Shown here: piece by piece, positions 46,419-55,446 of the stretch
How positions within the stretch are numbered: position 1 is the stretch's first letter
Layout of the letters: each line of letters begins with the position of its first letter
Origin: Burkholderiales bacterium
GTDB lineage: Bacteria > Pseudomonadota > Gammaproteobacteria > Burkholderiales > Ga0077523
Assembly (NCBI GenBank): GCA_019745565.1
Contig: JAIESW010000019.1
Span: forward strand, 1 to 64,000
Direction of reading: 5' to 3'
Length of the DNA stretch: 64,000 bases
Translations under genes and position numbers: made by a program
Notes under the pieces: generated by a model
The model's input: the letters and a program-made list of their open reading frames with translations, nothing else
Database searches by the model: none
What the model was told of the DNA's origin: nothing

Positions 46419-46939
46419 GGCTGCACGCTCCCGGCCTTGCGCAGCACTTCGGCGGCCAGGGCCTCGACGTCCGGCAACGGCCCGGCGGCGTCGAGAGTCA
46501 GGTCCGGCGCCGTCGGTTCAGGAAATGGCAGATCGACCCCGGCCACCTGGTGCCGCTCGCCCCTCAGGGCAGGCCCGTAGAGCCCCTTCGTGTCGCGGGC
46601 CGCGAGTACCTCGACCGGGGCCTTCAGGTAGATCTCGAAATAGCGCGAGAAGCGCCGGCGGTTACCGGCCCGCATCTCGGGGAACAGCGACAGGATGCAG
46701 CAGACGACATTGATCCCCTGCCCGTCCAGCCATTCGCACAGCGCTGTCACGCGCTCGGCGTTGAGACGGCGACCCGCTATCGTGTAGGCCGCGTCGCTAC
46801 CATCGTGGGCGAACAGGCGCCGCACTTCGTCGCCGTCCACCAGGACGGTATTGGGGGCCGCGCCGCGCCATTGCGCGGCCAACGCCCGACCCAGCGTGGT
46901 CTTGCCGCTGCCGGACAGGCCGATGATCCAGATCACCAT
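46415..46939 (-). CDS. Cytidine-diphosphoramidate kinase-like (CysC/APS-kinase family)
   Basis: The 174-residue kinase has P-loop GLSGSGKTT (7-15), DGDEVRRLF (35-43), the conserved Ser84 in INVVCCILSLFPEMR, and KGLYGPA (118-124). It is a CysC homologue, but no sulfate-assimilation gene lies nearby. INVVCxILSxFPE followed by NR is, as I recall it, closer to Cj1415 than to E. coli CysC. Cj1415 phosphorylates the 3'-OH of cytidine diphosphoramidate. It starts 5 bases after the giant transferase gene. Confidence 0.78.
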   Translation of the reverse strand: MVIWIIGLSGSGKTTLGRALAAQWRGAAPNTVLVDGDEVRRLFAHDGSDAAYTIAGRRLNAERVTALCEWLDGQGINVVCCILSLFPEMRAGNRRRFSRYFEIYLKAPVEVLAARDTKGLYGPALRGERHQVAGVDLPFPEPTAPDLTLDAAGPLPDVEALAAEVLRKAGSVQP

Positions 46940-46944
46940 GGCGC

Positions 46945-49900
46945 TCAGCCCCGCCGGTCCATGGGAACCAGGCGCTCGGCATTGAGCAGCGCCGCCGCCG
47001 CGACCGTAGCCGAGTAGCCGAAGTGCGGCGCGAAGAACGCACGGCGCAGCTCGCGCCGTACCCGCCGCTGTTCCTCCCACACCGCGGCGTCGTCGATCAG
47101 GGCGCGCAAGGCATCCGCGTTGCCGGCGGCGATGTGCGGGATCACCTGGCGGATCAGGATATCCGGCGACGACTCACCCAGCATCTCGTCGGCGGCCGCA
47201 TCGGGCACGTCCAGCAGCACCAGATTGCGATCGGCGTAGATTGCACCGAAGGCAGGACCGCCGTAGTCGCACAGGATCCAGTCCGCCACCACGTACAAGG
47301 GGATGTTGTCGGACGAATCGGCGATGACGTGCGTGAGGCCCAGCGCACGCAGAGCGGCGACCTTGTCGGGTTCCTGCTGCGACATGAGCGGGTGCAGCTT
47401 GACGAACACGTTGTAGCGGTCGGTCAATGCCGCCACGGCCGCGTCGTGCCAACCCACGGACGACAGGTTCTTCCAGGTGGGCAGCCAGATCACGCTGCGC
47501 TTCTGCGGGTCGCCGCCGAGCCCCTCGAGGATCTCGCGCCGGCGCGGCGCCAGTTCGAAGAACGGGTCGAAGCGCGGATACCCCACTTCGACGATGGTGG
47601 CGTCGGTGATCGCGGCGAGCGCCTCGCGCTGGTAGGGACCGAAGCACAGGATGAGGTCGTACAACCGGTTCCAGTCGCGCAGGTTCCACCCCGCCTTGCC
47701 GACCGAATACATCAGTCGGACGTTGACGCGCCCGAGGCGCCGGATGAGCGGGGTCGCACCGCTCGGGTCGATCGGGTGGTTCGAGATCAGCACCTCGTAG
47801 CGCGACGGCGTCGCTTCGACCTGCGCCACGTCCGGGCAATCCACGCCCTCCGTGCGGGCGAGTGCCGCGATCTGCGCCGCATCCTCCCCGGTGCCGGCGT
47901 TGACAACGTGGAAGCTGCCGGCGGGCAGACGCCGCCAGATGGCGCGGTAGTGGTTGAACAGCTCCGGAATGTGCATGAGGAACCCGTAGCGCGCATGCAC
48001 TTCCGTGGCTGCCGCGGGGGCATCCTCGTCGTTCCCGGGTCCGCTTGTCACCGAAGCTGCCGGCGGCAGTGCGGCCAGGGCGTCCAGGGCCGGTCCGATG
48101 CGGGCCGGATCGATCGCGAAATCACGCTGGTAGAGATTGGCGTTGGAACCGGCATCCGGCTCCCCCAGCAGGTACATCAGGTTCTGCTGCAACGTGGCCG
48201 CGAGCGTCGAGAAGTAGAAATACGGCACTCGGTCGTAGTAGAGCACCAGCACCCGGCACTCCGCGGGAGCGAACACCATGTTGGCCATGCCGGCGCCGGT
48301 CGGGCCGGCGATGATCGCGGCCTCCGAGAACAGCGCGATCTGCTCGTCCAGCGTGAGCCGGCCGGGTTCCACCAATTCGAAGCCGCGCGCGACGAACTCG
48401 GCCTCAACCGCCGCCTCGTTCAGCAGGCGGCGGTAGCTGGCCGGTCCGCGGCGCAGGTACAGGCGTCGACGGGCGGGCGCGCCCTCGCCCGCGGGCAGGA
48501 AACGGGCGCGAAGATACGCCAGCGCTCGCGGTGCGAACAGGATGTCGTCCGCATAGACCGCTGCTCCGGCACGAAAGTCCACCGGCATGCGCACACCGGC
48601 TTCAGGCACCAGCAGACGTTGCACGCGATGCCGCACGCCCGCCTCGATCTCGATCACCGGTCGACCGGCGCGATTGACCCGGGCGAGCGCCGCGCGCAGG
48701 TTGGGATGCTGTCCCGCGTCCACCAGCAACGGCCAGTCGTCGTACTGCGGCAGGTCGTCCAGCAGCCGCAGCTTGGGACATTGCTCGAAGAGCCAGTGGT
48801 AGTAGTTACCGGTCGTCGGACCGCACAGGAAGATGCCGCGCTCGATCGCGGCACCGGCCGGCGGCACATGCGTGACCAGGACGTCGTCGCCGGCGCGATG
48901 CGCTACCAGCGTGCTCGTGACCTCCACGCGATCCTCGGGATACAGCAGCGGCAGATCGTAGATGACGCTGTGGCCGTCCGTCGGGAGCACCAGCGTTTCG
49001 CGACCGACGATGTCGACGTCGTGCAGCTCGGACACCGCCACCGGGGCAAGATGCACCGGCGTGCGTTTCGCCGACCACGGGCGGTCGAACACGCGGGTCA
49101 CAGGGATCGCGAGCTCCACGCCGGCTTCCACGACGTTGCGGTCGAGACGGTGCTCGGCGCACCACGACTCGACGGTACGCAACGCGCGGTAGGGTGGCGG
49201 CAGCGGGGTCGCGACGCGATCGGTCTGGGCCACCGACTGGAAGAACACGCGATAGGCTGCGAATACCGCGTCGTTGCGATAGAGCTGGCCGCGGGTCGCG
49301 CGGATGCGTTGCGCGATCGCGTCGCGATGAGCGGCGTCGGTGCCGAACCGGACGGCCAGTTCCACGTACCGTTCGGGCGAATCCGCCATGCAGTCGTCCA
49401 CCCCCAGCAGCGCATAGTACGCCGCCAGGAAGCGCGAGCGACTGGTCTCGGTGACCCAGGTCACCATCGGCTTGCCGCACGCGAGACACAGGTGCGCGGT
49501 GGTGGCACCCCCATGGTGGAACGAGTCCAGCACCACGTCGGCGGCCAGGATCAGCTCGATGAACTCGGCGAGGCGTGTGCGCCACGGCACGAAATGCACG
49601 CGCTCCCGATGCGGACCGGTGGCCGCATCGAGGCGGCCGCGCAACAGCGCATGCCAGGCCGGGTTGCCGTGGTCTTCGATGAACACCACGCGGGCGTCCG
49701 GATCGCGCGCCAGGATCCCGGCGACCGCCGCATCCATGGACGGATGCACCTTCTGCAGCTTCATCGGGCAGAGGTACAGAGTGCCCGCGGCCGGCAGGCC
49801 GAGCTCCCCCCGGGACCGGGGCGATGCCGGCAGCGCGGGCGGTTCCAGGAACATCGGCAGCGTCGGCAGGCGCACCAGCCTTTCCGTGTACTGCGCGTCG

Positions 49901-51726
49901 CCGTCGGGCGGCTCGATCAGCGCGCTCGACACGTAGTAGTCCTGGTTCGGTACGCCCGACGTCATCGAGTGTCCATGCAGGACCGCCTGCACCCGCGCGA
50001 GCCGGCTGAAGCTCAGGAGATAGGTGAACGGGTCCATGCCGATCTCCGGGTAGACCAGCAGATCGAGCTGCTCGTGTTCGATGAGCTTCCGCGCGTGGCC
50101 CAGCTCGGCGTAGGGAATCGCCACATGGCGCTGACACGCGGCGATCAGGCGGCGCAGATGATCGTCGGCTTCGTATCCGAGCGTGAACAGGGTCACTTCG
50201 AACGCCGGGTCGCGCGCGATCGCCTCGATCACCGGACCGAAGAAGCGTCCCACCGCGTGGCTGTACAGGAAGCGCGAAACGAAGCCGATCCGGATCGGGC
50301 CCGGGCCCTGCGCCCGCAGCGCATGGGCTGCCACGTACGCGAGCGTCGGGCAGGCGGCGAGATAGGCCTGTGCCACCTTCGCCAGCAGGTCGCGGTCGTT
50401 GTGGCCGTGGTAGGCCAGGAAGAAGCAGGTTTCCGGGAACCGCAGCAGCTCCGCTTCGGAGGCCTCGATGCCGGACGCGAGCAGCGCATTCACGTCGGCC
50501 TCGAAGCGTTCGCGCTCCGCCGCCAGCGAGTCCATCGAGGCCATGACCGGGCTCAGCATCAGCGCGCGCTTGATGCGCAGCGCCGGATTGTCTTCCAGGG
50601 CCAGCGCGCGGTCGTACCATGCGCGCGCTTCGTCGAGCCGACCGAGCCGCTGCAGGACGTTGCCCAGGTTCGACACGCAGCGCATCGAGGTGGGGTGCAG
50701 AGCCACCGCTTCGCGCAGCACGGCCTCCGCACGATCCAGGTGACCACGTTCGTTCAGGGCGAGGCCGAGCCCGTTCAGTGCCTCCTCCATCCCCGGTCGT
50801 GCCGCGAGCGCCTGTTCGAAAGCGTCCACGGCCGTGTCGAAGCGGCCGAGGCGCAGCAGCAGATTGCCCAGATTGCTCCATGCGTGCACGTGCCCGGGCT
50901 GGGCGGCGAGCGCGCGGCGGTAGCAGTCTTCGGCTTCGGGGTTGCGCCAGGCCTGGAAATGCAGCACGCCGAGGTTGTTGAGCGCATCGGCGTGTTGCGG
51001 GGCGAGCGCGATCGCCGCTTCGTAGGCGGTCCGGGCATCCGAACTGCGTCCGAGTCGGCCGTAGACGGTGCCCAGCTGGAAGTGCAGCCCCGCGTCCGCC
51101 GGATTGGCCTCGATGGCCTGACGCAGCGTCTGGATCGCCGCCGGATAGTCGTCGAGCACGTCGATCTGCAGCGCCGCGAGATTGATAGCCGCGGCCGGCA
51201 TGCCCGGCTTCGCGGCGAGCGCACTGCGGAACAGCGCGATGGCCTCGTCGCTCGCTGCCTCGGCCTGCGCGAGCGAGCCGAGATTGTTCAGAGCCTCCGC
51301 GAAGTCGGGTCGGGCCGCCACTGCCTGCTGGTACGCGGTGCGCGCACCGGGACGATCGCCGAGTTGCTCGCGAGCGAGGCCGAGGCCGAACCAGGCGAAG
51401 GCCTGGCGCGGCGCCAGCCCGGTCGCGCGCTGATAGGCACGTGCGGCGCCAGCCGCGTCGCCCAGGGCGTTGTCGACCTCGCCGAGGTAGAACCAGGCAT
51501 CCGCGTGCTTCGGATTGAGTTCCACGGCGCGCTCCAGACGACTGCGCGCGGCGGCGAGATCGCCCTGCTGTAAGCGCAGTACGCCGAGCAGGAACTGCGG
51601 TTCCCATTCACCCGGATGAGCCGCGACCAGACGCTCGTACTCGGCGGCGGCGGCCGGCAGGTTGCCGCCGTTGTGCAAGGCGACCGCGTGCTCCAGCTGC
51701 TGCTGGCGCTTTCGGATCGCTGTCAT
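46945..51726 (-). CDS. Giant TPR / GT41-like / GT61-like / CDP-glycerol-phosphotransferase-like protein
   Basis: The 1593-residue protein has four parts. Residues ~5-385 hold about ten TPR repeats. Residues ~475-835 resemble GT41/SPINDLY (IRIGFVSRFLYSHAVGRFFG, FIELILAADVVLDSFHHGGA). Residues ~880-1220 resemble GT61/DUF563 (TTGNYYHWLFEQCPKLRLLD, GPTGAGMANMVFAPAE). Residues ~1240-1590 resemble TagF-type CDP-glycerol glycerophosphotransferase (VIWLPTWKNLS, VFVKLHPLM, LCDYGGPAFGAIYADR). The last domain could move a phosphoramidate from a CDP-type donor to a glycan (inference). It is cytoplasmic, with no signal or membrane segment. Confidence 0.75.
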   Translation of the reverse strand: MTAIRKRQQQLEHAVALHNGGNLPAAAAEYERLVAAHPGEWEPQFLLGVLRLQQGDLAAARSRLERAVELNPKHADAWFYLGEVDNALGDAAGAARAYQRATGLAPRQAFAWFGLGLAREQLGDRPGARTAYQQAVAARPDFAEALNNLGSLAQAEAASDEAIALFRSALAAKPGMPAAAINLAALQIDVLDDYPAAIQTLRQAIEANPADAGLHFQLGTVYGRLGRSSDARTAYEAAIALAPQHADALNNLGVLHFQAWRNPEAEDCYRRALAAQPGHVHAWSNLGNLLLRLGRFDTAVDAFEQALAARPGMEEALNGLGLALNERGHLDRAEAVLREAVALHPTSMRCVSNLGNVLQRLGRLDEARAWYDRALALEDNPALRIKRALMLSPVMASMDSLAAERERFEADVNALLASGIEASEAELLRFPETCFFLAYHGHNDRDLLAKVAQAYLAACPTLAYVAAHALRAQGPGPIRIGFVSRFLYSHAVGRFFGPVIEAIARDPAFEVTLFTLGYEADDHLRRLIAACQRHVAIPYAELGHARKLIEHEQLDLLVYPEIGMDPFTYLLSFSRLARVQAVLHGHSMTSGVPNQDYYVSSALIEPPDGDAQYTERLVRLPTLPMFLEPPALPASPRSRGELGLPAAGTLYLCPMKLQKVHPSMDAAVAGILARDPDARVVFIEDHGNPAWHALLRGRLDAATGPHRERVHFVPWRTRLAEFIELILAADVVLDSFHHGGATTAHLCLACGKPMVTWVTETSRSRFLAAYYALLGVDDCMADSPERYVELAVRFGTDAAHRDAIAQRIRATRGQLYRNDAVFAAYRVFFQSVAQTDRVATPLPPPYRALRTVESWCAEHRLDRNVVEAGVELAIPVTRVFDRPWSAKRTPVHLAPVAVSELHDVDIVGRETLVLPTDGHSVIYDLPLLYPEDRVEVTSTLVAHRAGDDVLVTHVPPAGAAIERGIFLCGPTTGNYYHWLFEQCPKLRLLDDLPQYDDWPLLVDAGQHPNLRAALARVNRAGRPVIEIEAGVRHRVQRLLVPEAGVRMPVDFRAGAAVYADDILFAPRALAYLRARFLPAGEGAPARRRLYLRRGPASYRRLLNEAAVEAEFVARGFELVEPGRLTLDEQIALFSEAAIIAGPTGAGMANMVFAPAECRVLVLYYDRVPYFYFSTLAATLQQNLMYLLGEPDAGSNANLYQRDFAIDPARIGPALDALAALPPAASVTSGPGNDEDAPAAATEVHARYGFLMHIPELFNHYRAIWRRLPAGSFHVVNAGTGEDAAQIAALARTEGVDCPDVAQVEATPSRYEVLISNHPIDPSGATPLIRRLGRVNVRLMYSVGKAGWNLRDWNRLYDLILCFGPYQREALAAITDATIVEVGYPRFDPFFELAPRRREILEGLGGDPQKRSVIWLPTWKNLSSVGWHDAAVAALTDRYNVFVKLHPLMSQQEPDKVAALRALGLTHVIADSSDNIPLYVVADWILCDYGGPAFGAIYADRNLVLLDVPDAAADEMLGESSPDILIRQVIPHIAAGNADALRALIDDAAVWEEQRRVRRELRRAFFAPHFGYSATVAAAALLNAERLVPMDRRG

Positions 51727-51986
51727 CGGGCTTGGGTCTGCATCGGGCTTGAGGCGGAACGCGCAGCGTCACCCACCACCCAAGATACACCGGGGGGCAG
51801 TGCGCTGCCCGATCGTGATCGGTGACATCTCATTCACGGCAGCGCTTGCCGTAGCGACGGCAACGCTTGCCGATCCGACCGGCGCAACAGCCGGTCGAGC
51901 GGGTTCGGGACGCTGTGAGGACCTTGCTTAGCACAGTGCCTGCCAGCATGTCGTTCGAACCCTCAGGCTGCGACCACGGCATTGCG
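51727..51986 (-). promoter_or_regulatory. Leader region of the glycan operon with three hairpins
   Basis: This 260-base gap precedes the ten-gene operon. On the minus strand it shows, in order, a possible sigma54 element (51930-51945), a hairpin of 8 pairs (CGACCGGC / GCCGGTCG, 51876-51897), then two tandem near-identical 15-base hairpins (51858-51872 and 51837-51851, core CGGCAAGCG). No T-run follows any of them. No gene is seen. A structured RNA leader with regulatory or stabilising effect is possible. Confidence 0.45.
51930..51945 (-). promoter_or_regulatory. Possible sigma54 promoter for the glycan operon
   Basis: The minus strand reads TGGCAGGCACTGTGCT. The invariant GG (-24) and GC (-12) are at the correct 10-base spacing, and most other positions agree with TGGCACG-N4-TTGC, but the stretch before GC is imperfect. 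It would give a ~190-base leader before the ATG at 51726. This is a weak match that needs experimental support. Confidence 0.3.
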
Positions 51987-54020
51987 TCACGCACGCCAGA
52001 TCCGCTCGAAGACCGTTTCGAGGCGGCGGGCGCACGACTTCGCATCGAACAGCGGGGATGCGGCGACGCTCGCCGCGAGCCGCGCCCGCAGCGCCGCAAG
52101 CCGTTCGCGGTCGTTGGCGAGTTCGACCGCCCGCTCCTCGTACCGTGATCCGTCGTCGGCGATCAGCTCCGGCAATCCCAACGATCCGAGCACCGCGGCG
52201 GACATGCGCGCCGCGTAGCCGCGGCCCTGATACGCGAGTAATGGAACGCCCGCTGCCAGCGTCTGTCCGGCGGTGGCGCCGGCTGCGTAGACCCAGGTAT
52301 CGAGGAACAGGTCCGCCGCTGCGATTCTCGCGCTGTGCACCTCGTAGGGTACCGGCGCAGCGAAGCGCAGGCGCTCCGCCGCGATGCCGGCGCGCCGGGC
52401 GGTCTCCTGCAGCCGCGCGACCGCACCATCGTTCGCGCGCAGTAGCCACAACACGCTGCCCGGCACGCGCGCAAGGATACGCATCCATGCGGTGAAAGAG
52501 TCGGGACGGATCTTGTAGGCGGCGTTGAAGCAGCAGAACACGAAGCCGTCTTCAGGCAATCCCAGCGCGCTGCGCGAAGGCGGCGGTACCGCGGCGGTGC
52601 GTGAGCTTACGAGATACCCGTCGGGGACCGGGATCAGCGCCTCGTCGAACCAGGGTTGCAGCGCAGCCGGGGTCAACCGTTCGTCCGTGAGGATGCCGTC
52701 GATCCACGGCGCACCCATGGTTCCGGGATAGCCCAGATAGCTCAACTGCACCGGGGCGCAGCGCAGCGCCAGCGCTTCGCTGCGGCCGTGTTCGGTATGG
52801 CCGTTGAGGTCCACCAGGATGTGGATGCCGTCGGCGGCGATGCGTGCCGCCAGGTCCGAGGCGTCGAGCGCACCCGATTTGCGGAAGACGTCGACGCCCT
52901 GCTCCACCGTCCGCCGGATCGCGCTGCCGTCGTCGGGACCGATGCCGTAGGCGGTGACGTGGAAACGCCCGCGGTCGTGGGCCGCGAGAACCTCGGCGAT
53001 CATTCGCCCCACTGCGTGATCGCGGAAATCGGCGGAAAGATAGCCGATGCGCAACCGGTCGATGCCGGAGACGCGTGCGATATCCACGAGCGGTCCGCGC
53101 CCTCGCACCCACGGCGTGACGCGATTGGCCACCCACTGGCGCGCGGCCCGCTGCTGCAGCGGCGGATCGTCGAAGATCTGGACGATGTTGAACGGTGCGA
53201 TCGCCGCATCGGGACGCTGTTCCACCAGTTCGCGCAGCCGTTGCGCGGAAGCTTCGGCGGCGGTCCAGTCGCAGCCCTTGTAGTGGTTGAAGGCCTGCGC
53301 CGTTAGGGCCTCGGCGAAATCGGGGCGGGCTTCAATGGCCCGTGCATACCAGCGTCCCGCTTCTGCGACTTCGGTCGCCGCCAGCCCCAGGCTGTATGCT
53401 GCTTCCGCGTGACGAGGATCGATGTCGAGGGCCCGCTGAAAACTCCGCATGGCGTCGTCGCGTCGCCCCAGTGTATTGAGCGCATTGCCGAGGTTGTAGT
53501 GCGCCTCGGCAAAAGCCGGTCGCAGGACCGTCGCCCGCTCGAACGCTGCCGCAGCATCGCTCGTCCGGTCCAGGGGTCTCAGGCAAACGCCGAGGTTGTT
53601 CCAGGCCTCCGGCCAGTCCGGCCTGAGTCGCGTGGCGGTTCGGAAGCGTTCCGCGGCCTCCTCCCAGGCACTGCGACGCCGCAGCACGTCGCCCAGGTTG
53701 GCATGGATCTCTGCGATCTCGGGCGCGAGATCCAGGGCGCTGCGGAACGCCTGCTCGGCCTCGCCACCCGGCCCCCGCGTGGTCAGCGCGAGCCCCAGAT
53801 TGTTGTGCGCGGCCGGCTGGCGCGGATCGAGCGCGAGCGCCGATCGGTAGTGCTCGATGGCACCGGCCGTGAGGCCGAGTCGGACCAGGGCTTCAGCGTG
53901 TTCGAACTGATCCACGAAGGTCTGCGGGACGTGGCCGCGGGCGAGCGTCAGGCAGGCGCCGGCTTCCTCCGCGAAACCGAGGCGTGCGAGCAGCGCCGCC
54001 AGCTCGCGATACGCCGGCAC
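51987..54020 (-). CDS. TPR-GT41 (SPINDLY-like) glycosyltransferase, start uncertain
   Basis: The protein has 677 residues from GTG 54020. About six or seven TPRs (residues ~1-250) precede a full GT41 catalytic region: His335 in IGYLSADFRDHAVGRMI, LVDLNGHTEHGRSE with LSYLGYPGTMGAPW, Lys503 in NAAYKIRPDSF with VLWLLRAN, and LFLDTWVYAAGATAG. Such enzymes put sugars on Ser/Thr of cytoplasmic proteins; TPR-linked ones act on flagellin in other bacteria. TPR-like sequence continues upstream in frame to the def stop with no ATG, GTG or TTG, so the true start is unclear. GT function is solid; the acceptor is inferred. Confidence 0.82.
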   Translation of the reverse strand: MPAYRELAALLARLGFAEEAGACLTLARGHVPQTFVDQFEHAEALVRLGLTAGAIEHYRSALALDPRQPAAHNNLGLALTTRGPGGEAEQAFRSALDLAPEIAEIHANLGDVLRRRSAWEEAAERFRTATRLRPDWPEAWNNLGVCLRPLDRTSDAAAAFERATVLRPAFAEAHYNLGNALNTLGRRDDAMRSFQRALDIDPRHAEAAYSLGLAATEVAEAGRWYARAIEARPDFAEALTAQAFNHYKGCDWTAAEASAQRLRELVEQRPDAAIAPFNIVQIFDDPPLQQRAARQWVANRVTPWVRGRGPLVDIARVSGIDRLRIGYLSADFRDHAVGRMIAEVLAAHDRGRFHVTAYGIGPDDGSAIRRTVEQGVDVFRKSGALDASDLAARIAADGIHILVDLNGHTEHGRSEALALRCAPVQLSYLGYPGTMGAPWIDGILTDERLTPAALQPWFDEALIPVPDGYLVSSRTAAVPPPSRSALGLPEDGFVFCCFNAAYKIRPDSFTAWMRILARVPGSVLWLLRANDGAVARLQETARRAGIAAERLRFAAPVPYEVHSARIAAADLFLDTWVYAAGATAGQTLAAGVPLLAYQGRGYAARMSAAVLGSLGLPELIADDGSRYEERAVELANDRERLAALRARLAASVAASPLFDAKSCARRLETVFERIWRA

Positions 54021-54167
54021 GCATGCAGGGTCCAGCGCGAGGCATTCCAGGAGCCGGTCACGGGCGGTCGCGAAATCGCCCCGGCCGGCAGCTTCCCGCG
54101 CGGCAGCGAGCGGCTGCGCCGCGGTGAGCGGTGGAACTTGCGTGGTCGGTACCGTCGACCGGCTCCG

Positions 54168-54701
54168 TCACTCGTCCTCGAGCTGCTGCCCGGGGAACAG
54201 GACGTCCGCGAAGCCGAAATCGCGCAGGTCGCGGATGCGCATCGGATACAGGATGCCGTCCAGGTGATCGCACTCGTGCTGCACGACGCGCGCGTGGAAG
54301 CCGGAGACGGTCCGGTCGATGGGTTTGCCGTACTGATCGAAGCCGCGGTAGCGCAGCCGCGTGTAGCGCGGCACGACGCCGCGCATGCCCGGCACCGACA
54401 GGCATCCTTCCCAGCCGTCTTCCATGTCGTCCGCGAGCGGCTCGAGCACGGGGTTGATGAGCACCGTGTAGGGCACCTCGTCGGCATCGGGATAACGCGG
54501 GGACTTGAATCCGCCGAAGATCACCACGCGCTGGTTGACGGCGATCTGCGGCGCGGCGATGCCCGCGCCGTTCATCGCCTTCATGGTGTCTTCCAGATCC
54601 TGGATGAGCGCGTGCAGCTCCGGGGTGTCGAACTGCGCCACCGGCTTCGATTTCTCGAGCAGCCGGGGGTCCCCCATGCGGATCACCTCACGTATCGCCA
54701 T
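54168..54701 (-). CDS. def: Peptide deformylase
   Basis: The 177-residue enzyme starts [15 protein letters not shown]. The three deformylase motifs are [16 protein letters not shown] (Cys metal ligand) and QHECDHLDG (two His ligands and the catalytic Glu). It removes the formyl group from new proteins. No fmt follows here, unlike the frequent def-fmt pair. ATG 54701 overlaps the mtnP-like stop by 14 bases. The stop codon is in the same frame as the GT41 gene behind it. Confidence 0.95.
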   Translation of the reverse strand: MAIREVIRMGDPRLLEKSKPVAQFDTPELHALIQDLEDTMKAMNGAGIAAPQIAVNQRVVIFGGFKSPRYPDADEVPYTVLINPVLEPLADDMEDGWEGCLSVPGMRGVVPRYTRLRYRGFDQYGKPIDRTVSGFHARVVQHECDHLDGILYPMRIRDLRDFGFADVLFPGQQLEDE

Positions 54702-55446
54702 CGATCTGTACCAGGGATTCCAGGATTCGGCGCACTCGGGCAATGGCGCCCGTGAGCGTCGCGTTGATGTCTTCCATGTGGACGCCGTCGCGGCTTTCGC
54801 CCCGACCGGCGGCGTGGTTCACGACCAGGGCAATGGCACCGTAGGCGAGTTCGAGTTCCCGCGCCAGCACCGCCTCGGGCATGCCGGTCATGCCCACCAC
54901 GGTCGCACCGTCGCGTTCCAGGCGGTCGATCTCCGCGGCCGTCTCCAGCCGCGGTCCTTGCGTGGCGGCGTACACGCCATCCGCCACCACCTTCTCGCCG
55001 GCCCGCTTCGCCGCTGCCAGCAGGGCCTGACGCACGGATTCGGTGTACGGATGGGTGAAGTCCACGTGGGTCACGGGCTGGTCCGGGCCTTCGAAAAAGG
55101 TCTGCTTGCGGCCCCAGGTGTAGTCGAGGATCTGATGCGGCACGGCGATGACGCCCGGCCCCATATCGGCGCGGATGCCCCCCACCGAAGCCACCGACAC
55201 GATCCGCCGCACGCCCACCGAGTGCAGCGCCCAGATGTTGGCGCGGTAGTTCACCTGGTGCGGGGGAATGGTGTGGCCGTAGCCGTGGCGCGCGAGGAAC
55301 ACCACGTCGCGCCCGCTGAGGCGACCTAAGGTCAGTGCTCCCGAGGGCTCGCCGAACGGGGTACGGATGACCTGCTGTTTCGTGGTCTCCAGCGACGACA
55401 GCTGCGTGAGTCCGCTGCCGCCGATGATGCCGAGCGGCGCGCTCAT
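54688..55446 (-). CDS. Methylthioadenosine/methylthioinosine phosphorylase family
   Basis: The 252-residue PNP-superfamily enzyme has the phosphate-binding GIIGGSGL start, [20 protein letters not shown], and the base-pocket region [19 protein letters not shown] with [17 protein letters not shown]. It resembles S-methyl-5'-thioinosine phosphorylase of pseudomonads more than human MTAP; the base preference is not certain. It recycles the by-product of polyamine synthesis. It overlaps the phosphoribosyltransferase stop (ATGA). Confidence 0.85.
   Translation of the reverse strand: MSAPLGIIGGSGLTQLSSLETTKQQVIRTPFGEPSGALTLGRLSGRDVVFLARHGYGHTIPPHQVNYRANIWALHSVGVRRIVSVASVGGIRADMGPGVIAVPHQILDYTWGRKQTFFEGPDQPVTHVDFTHPYTESVRQALLAAAKRAGEKVVADGVYAATQGPRLETAAEIDRLERDGATVVGMTGMPEAVLARELELAYGAIALVVNHAAGRGESRDGVHMEDINATLTGAIARVRRILESLVQIDGDT

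Noticed and set aside
46415..46939. APS kinase (CysC) for sulfate assimilation
   Set aside because: No cysD, cysN, cysH or sulfate genes near; sequence motifs and the gene set fit the Cj1415 type kinase better.
47023..51573. A 1516-codon open frame opposite the giant transferase gene
   Set aside because: Its frame is a shadow of strong GC codon bias; the translation is Arg/His/Gln/Gly rich without domains, while the minus strand shows clear TPR and transferase motifs.
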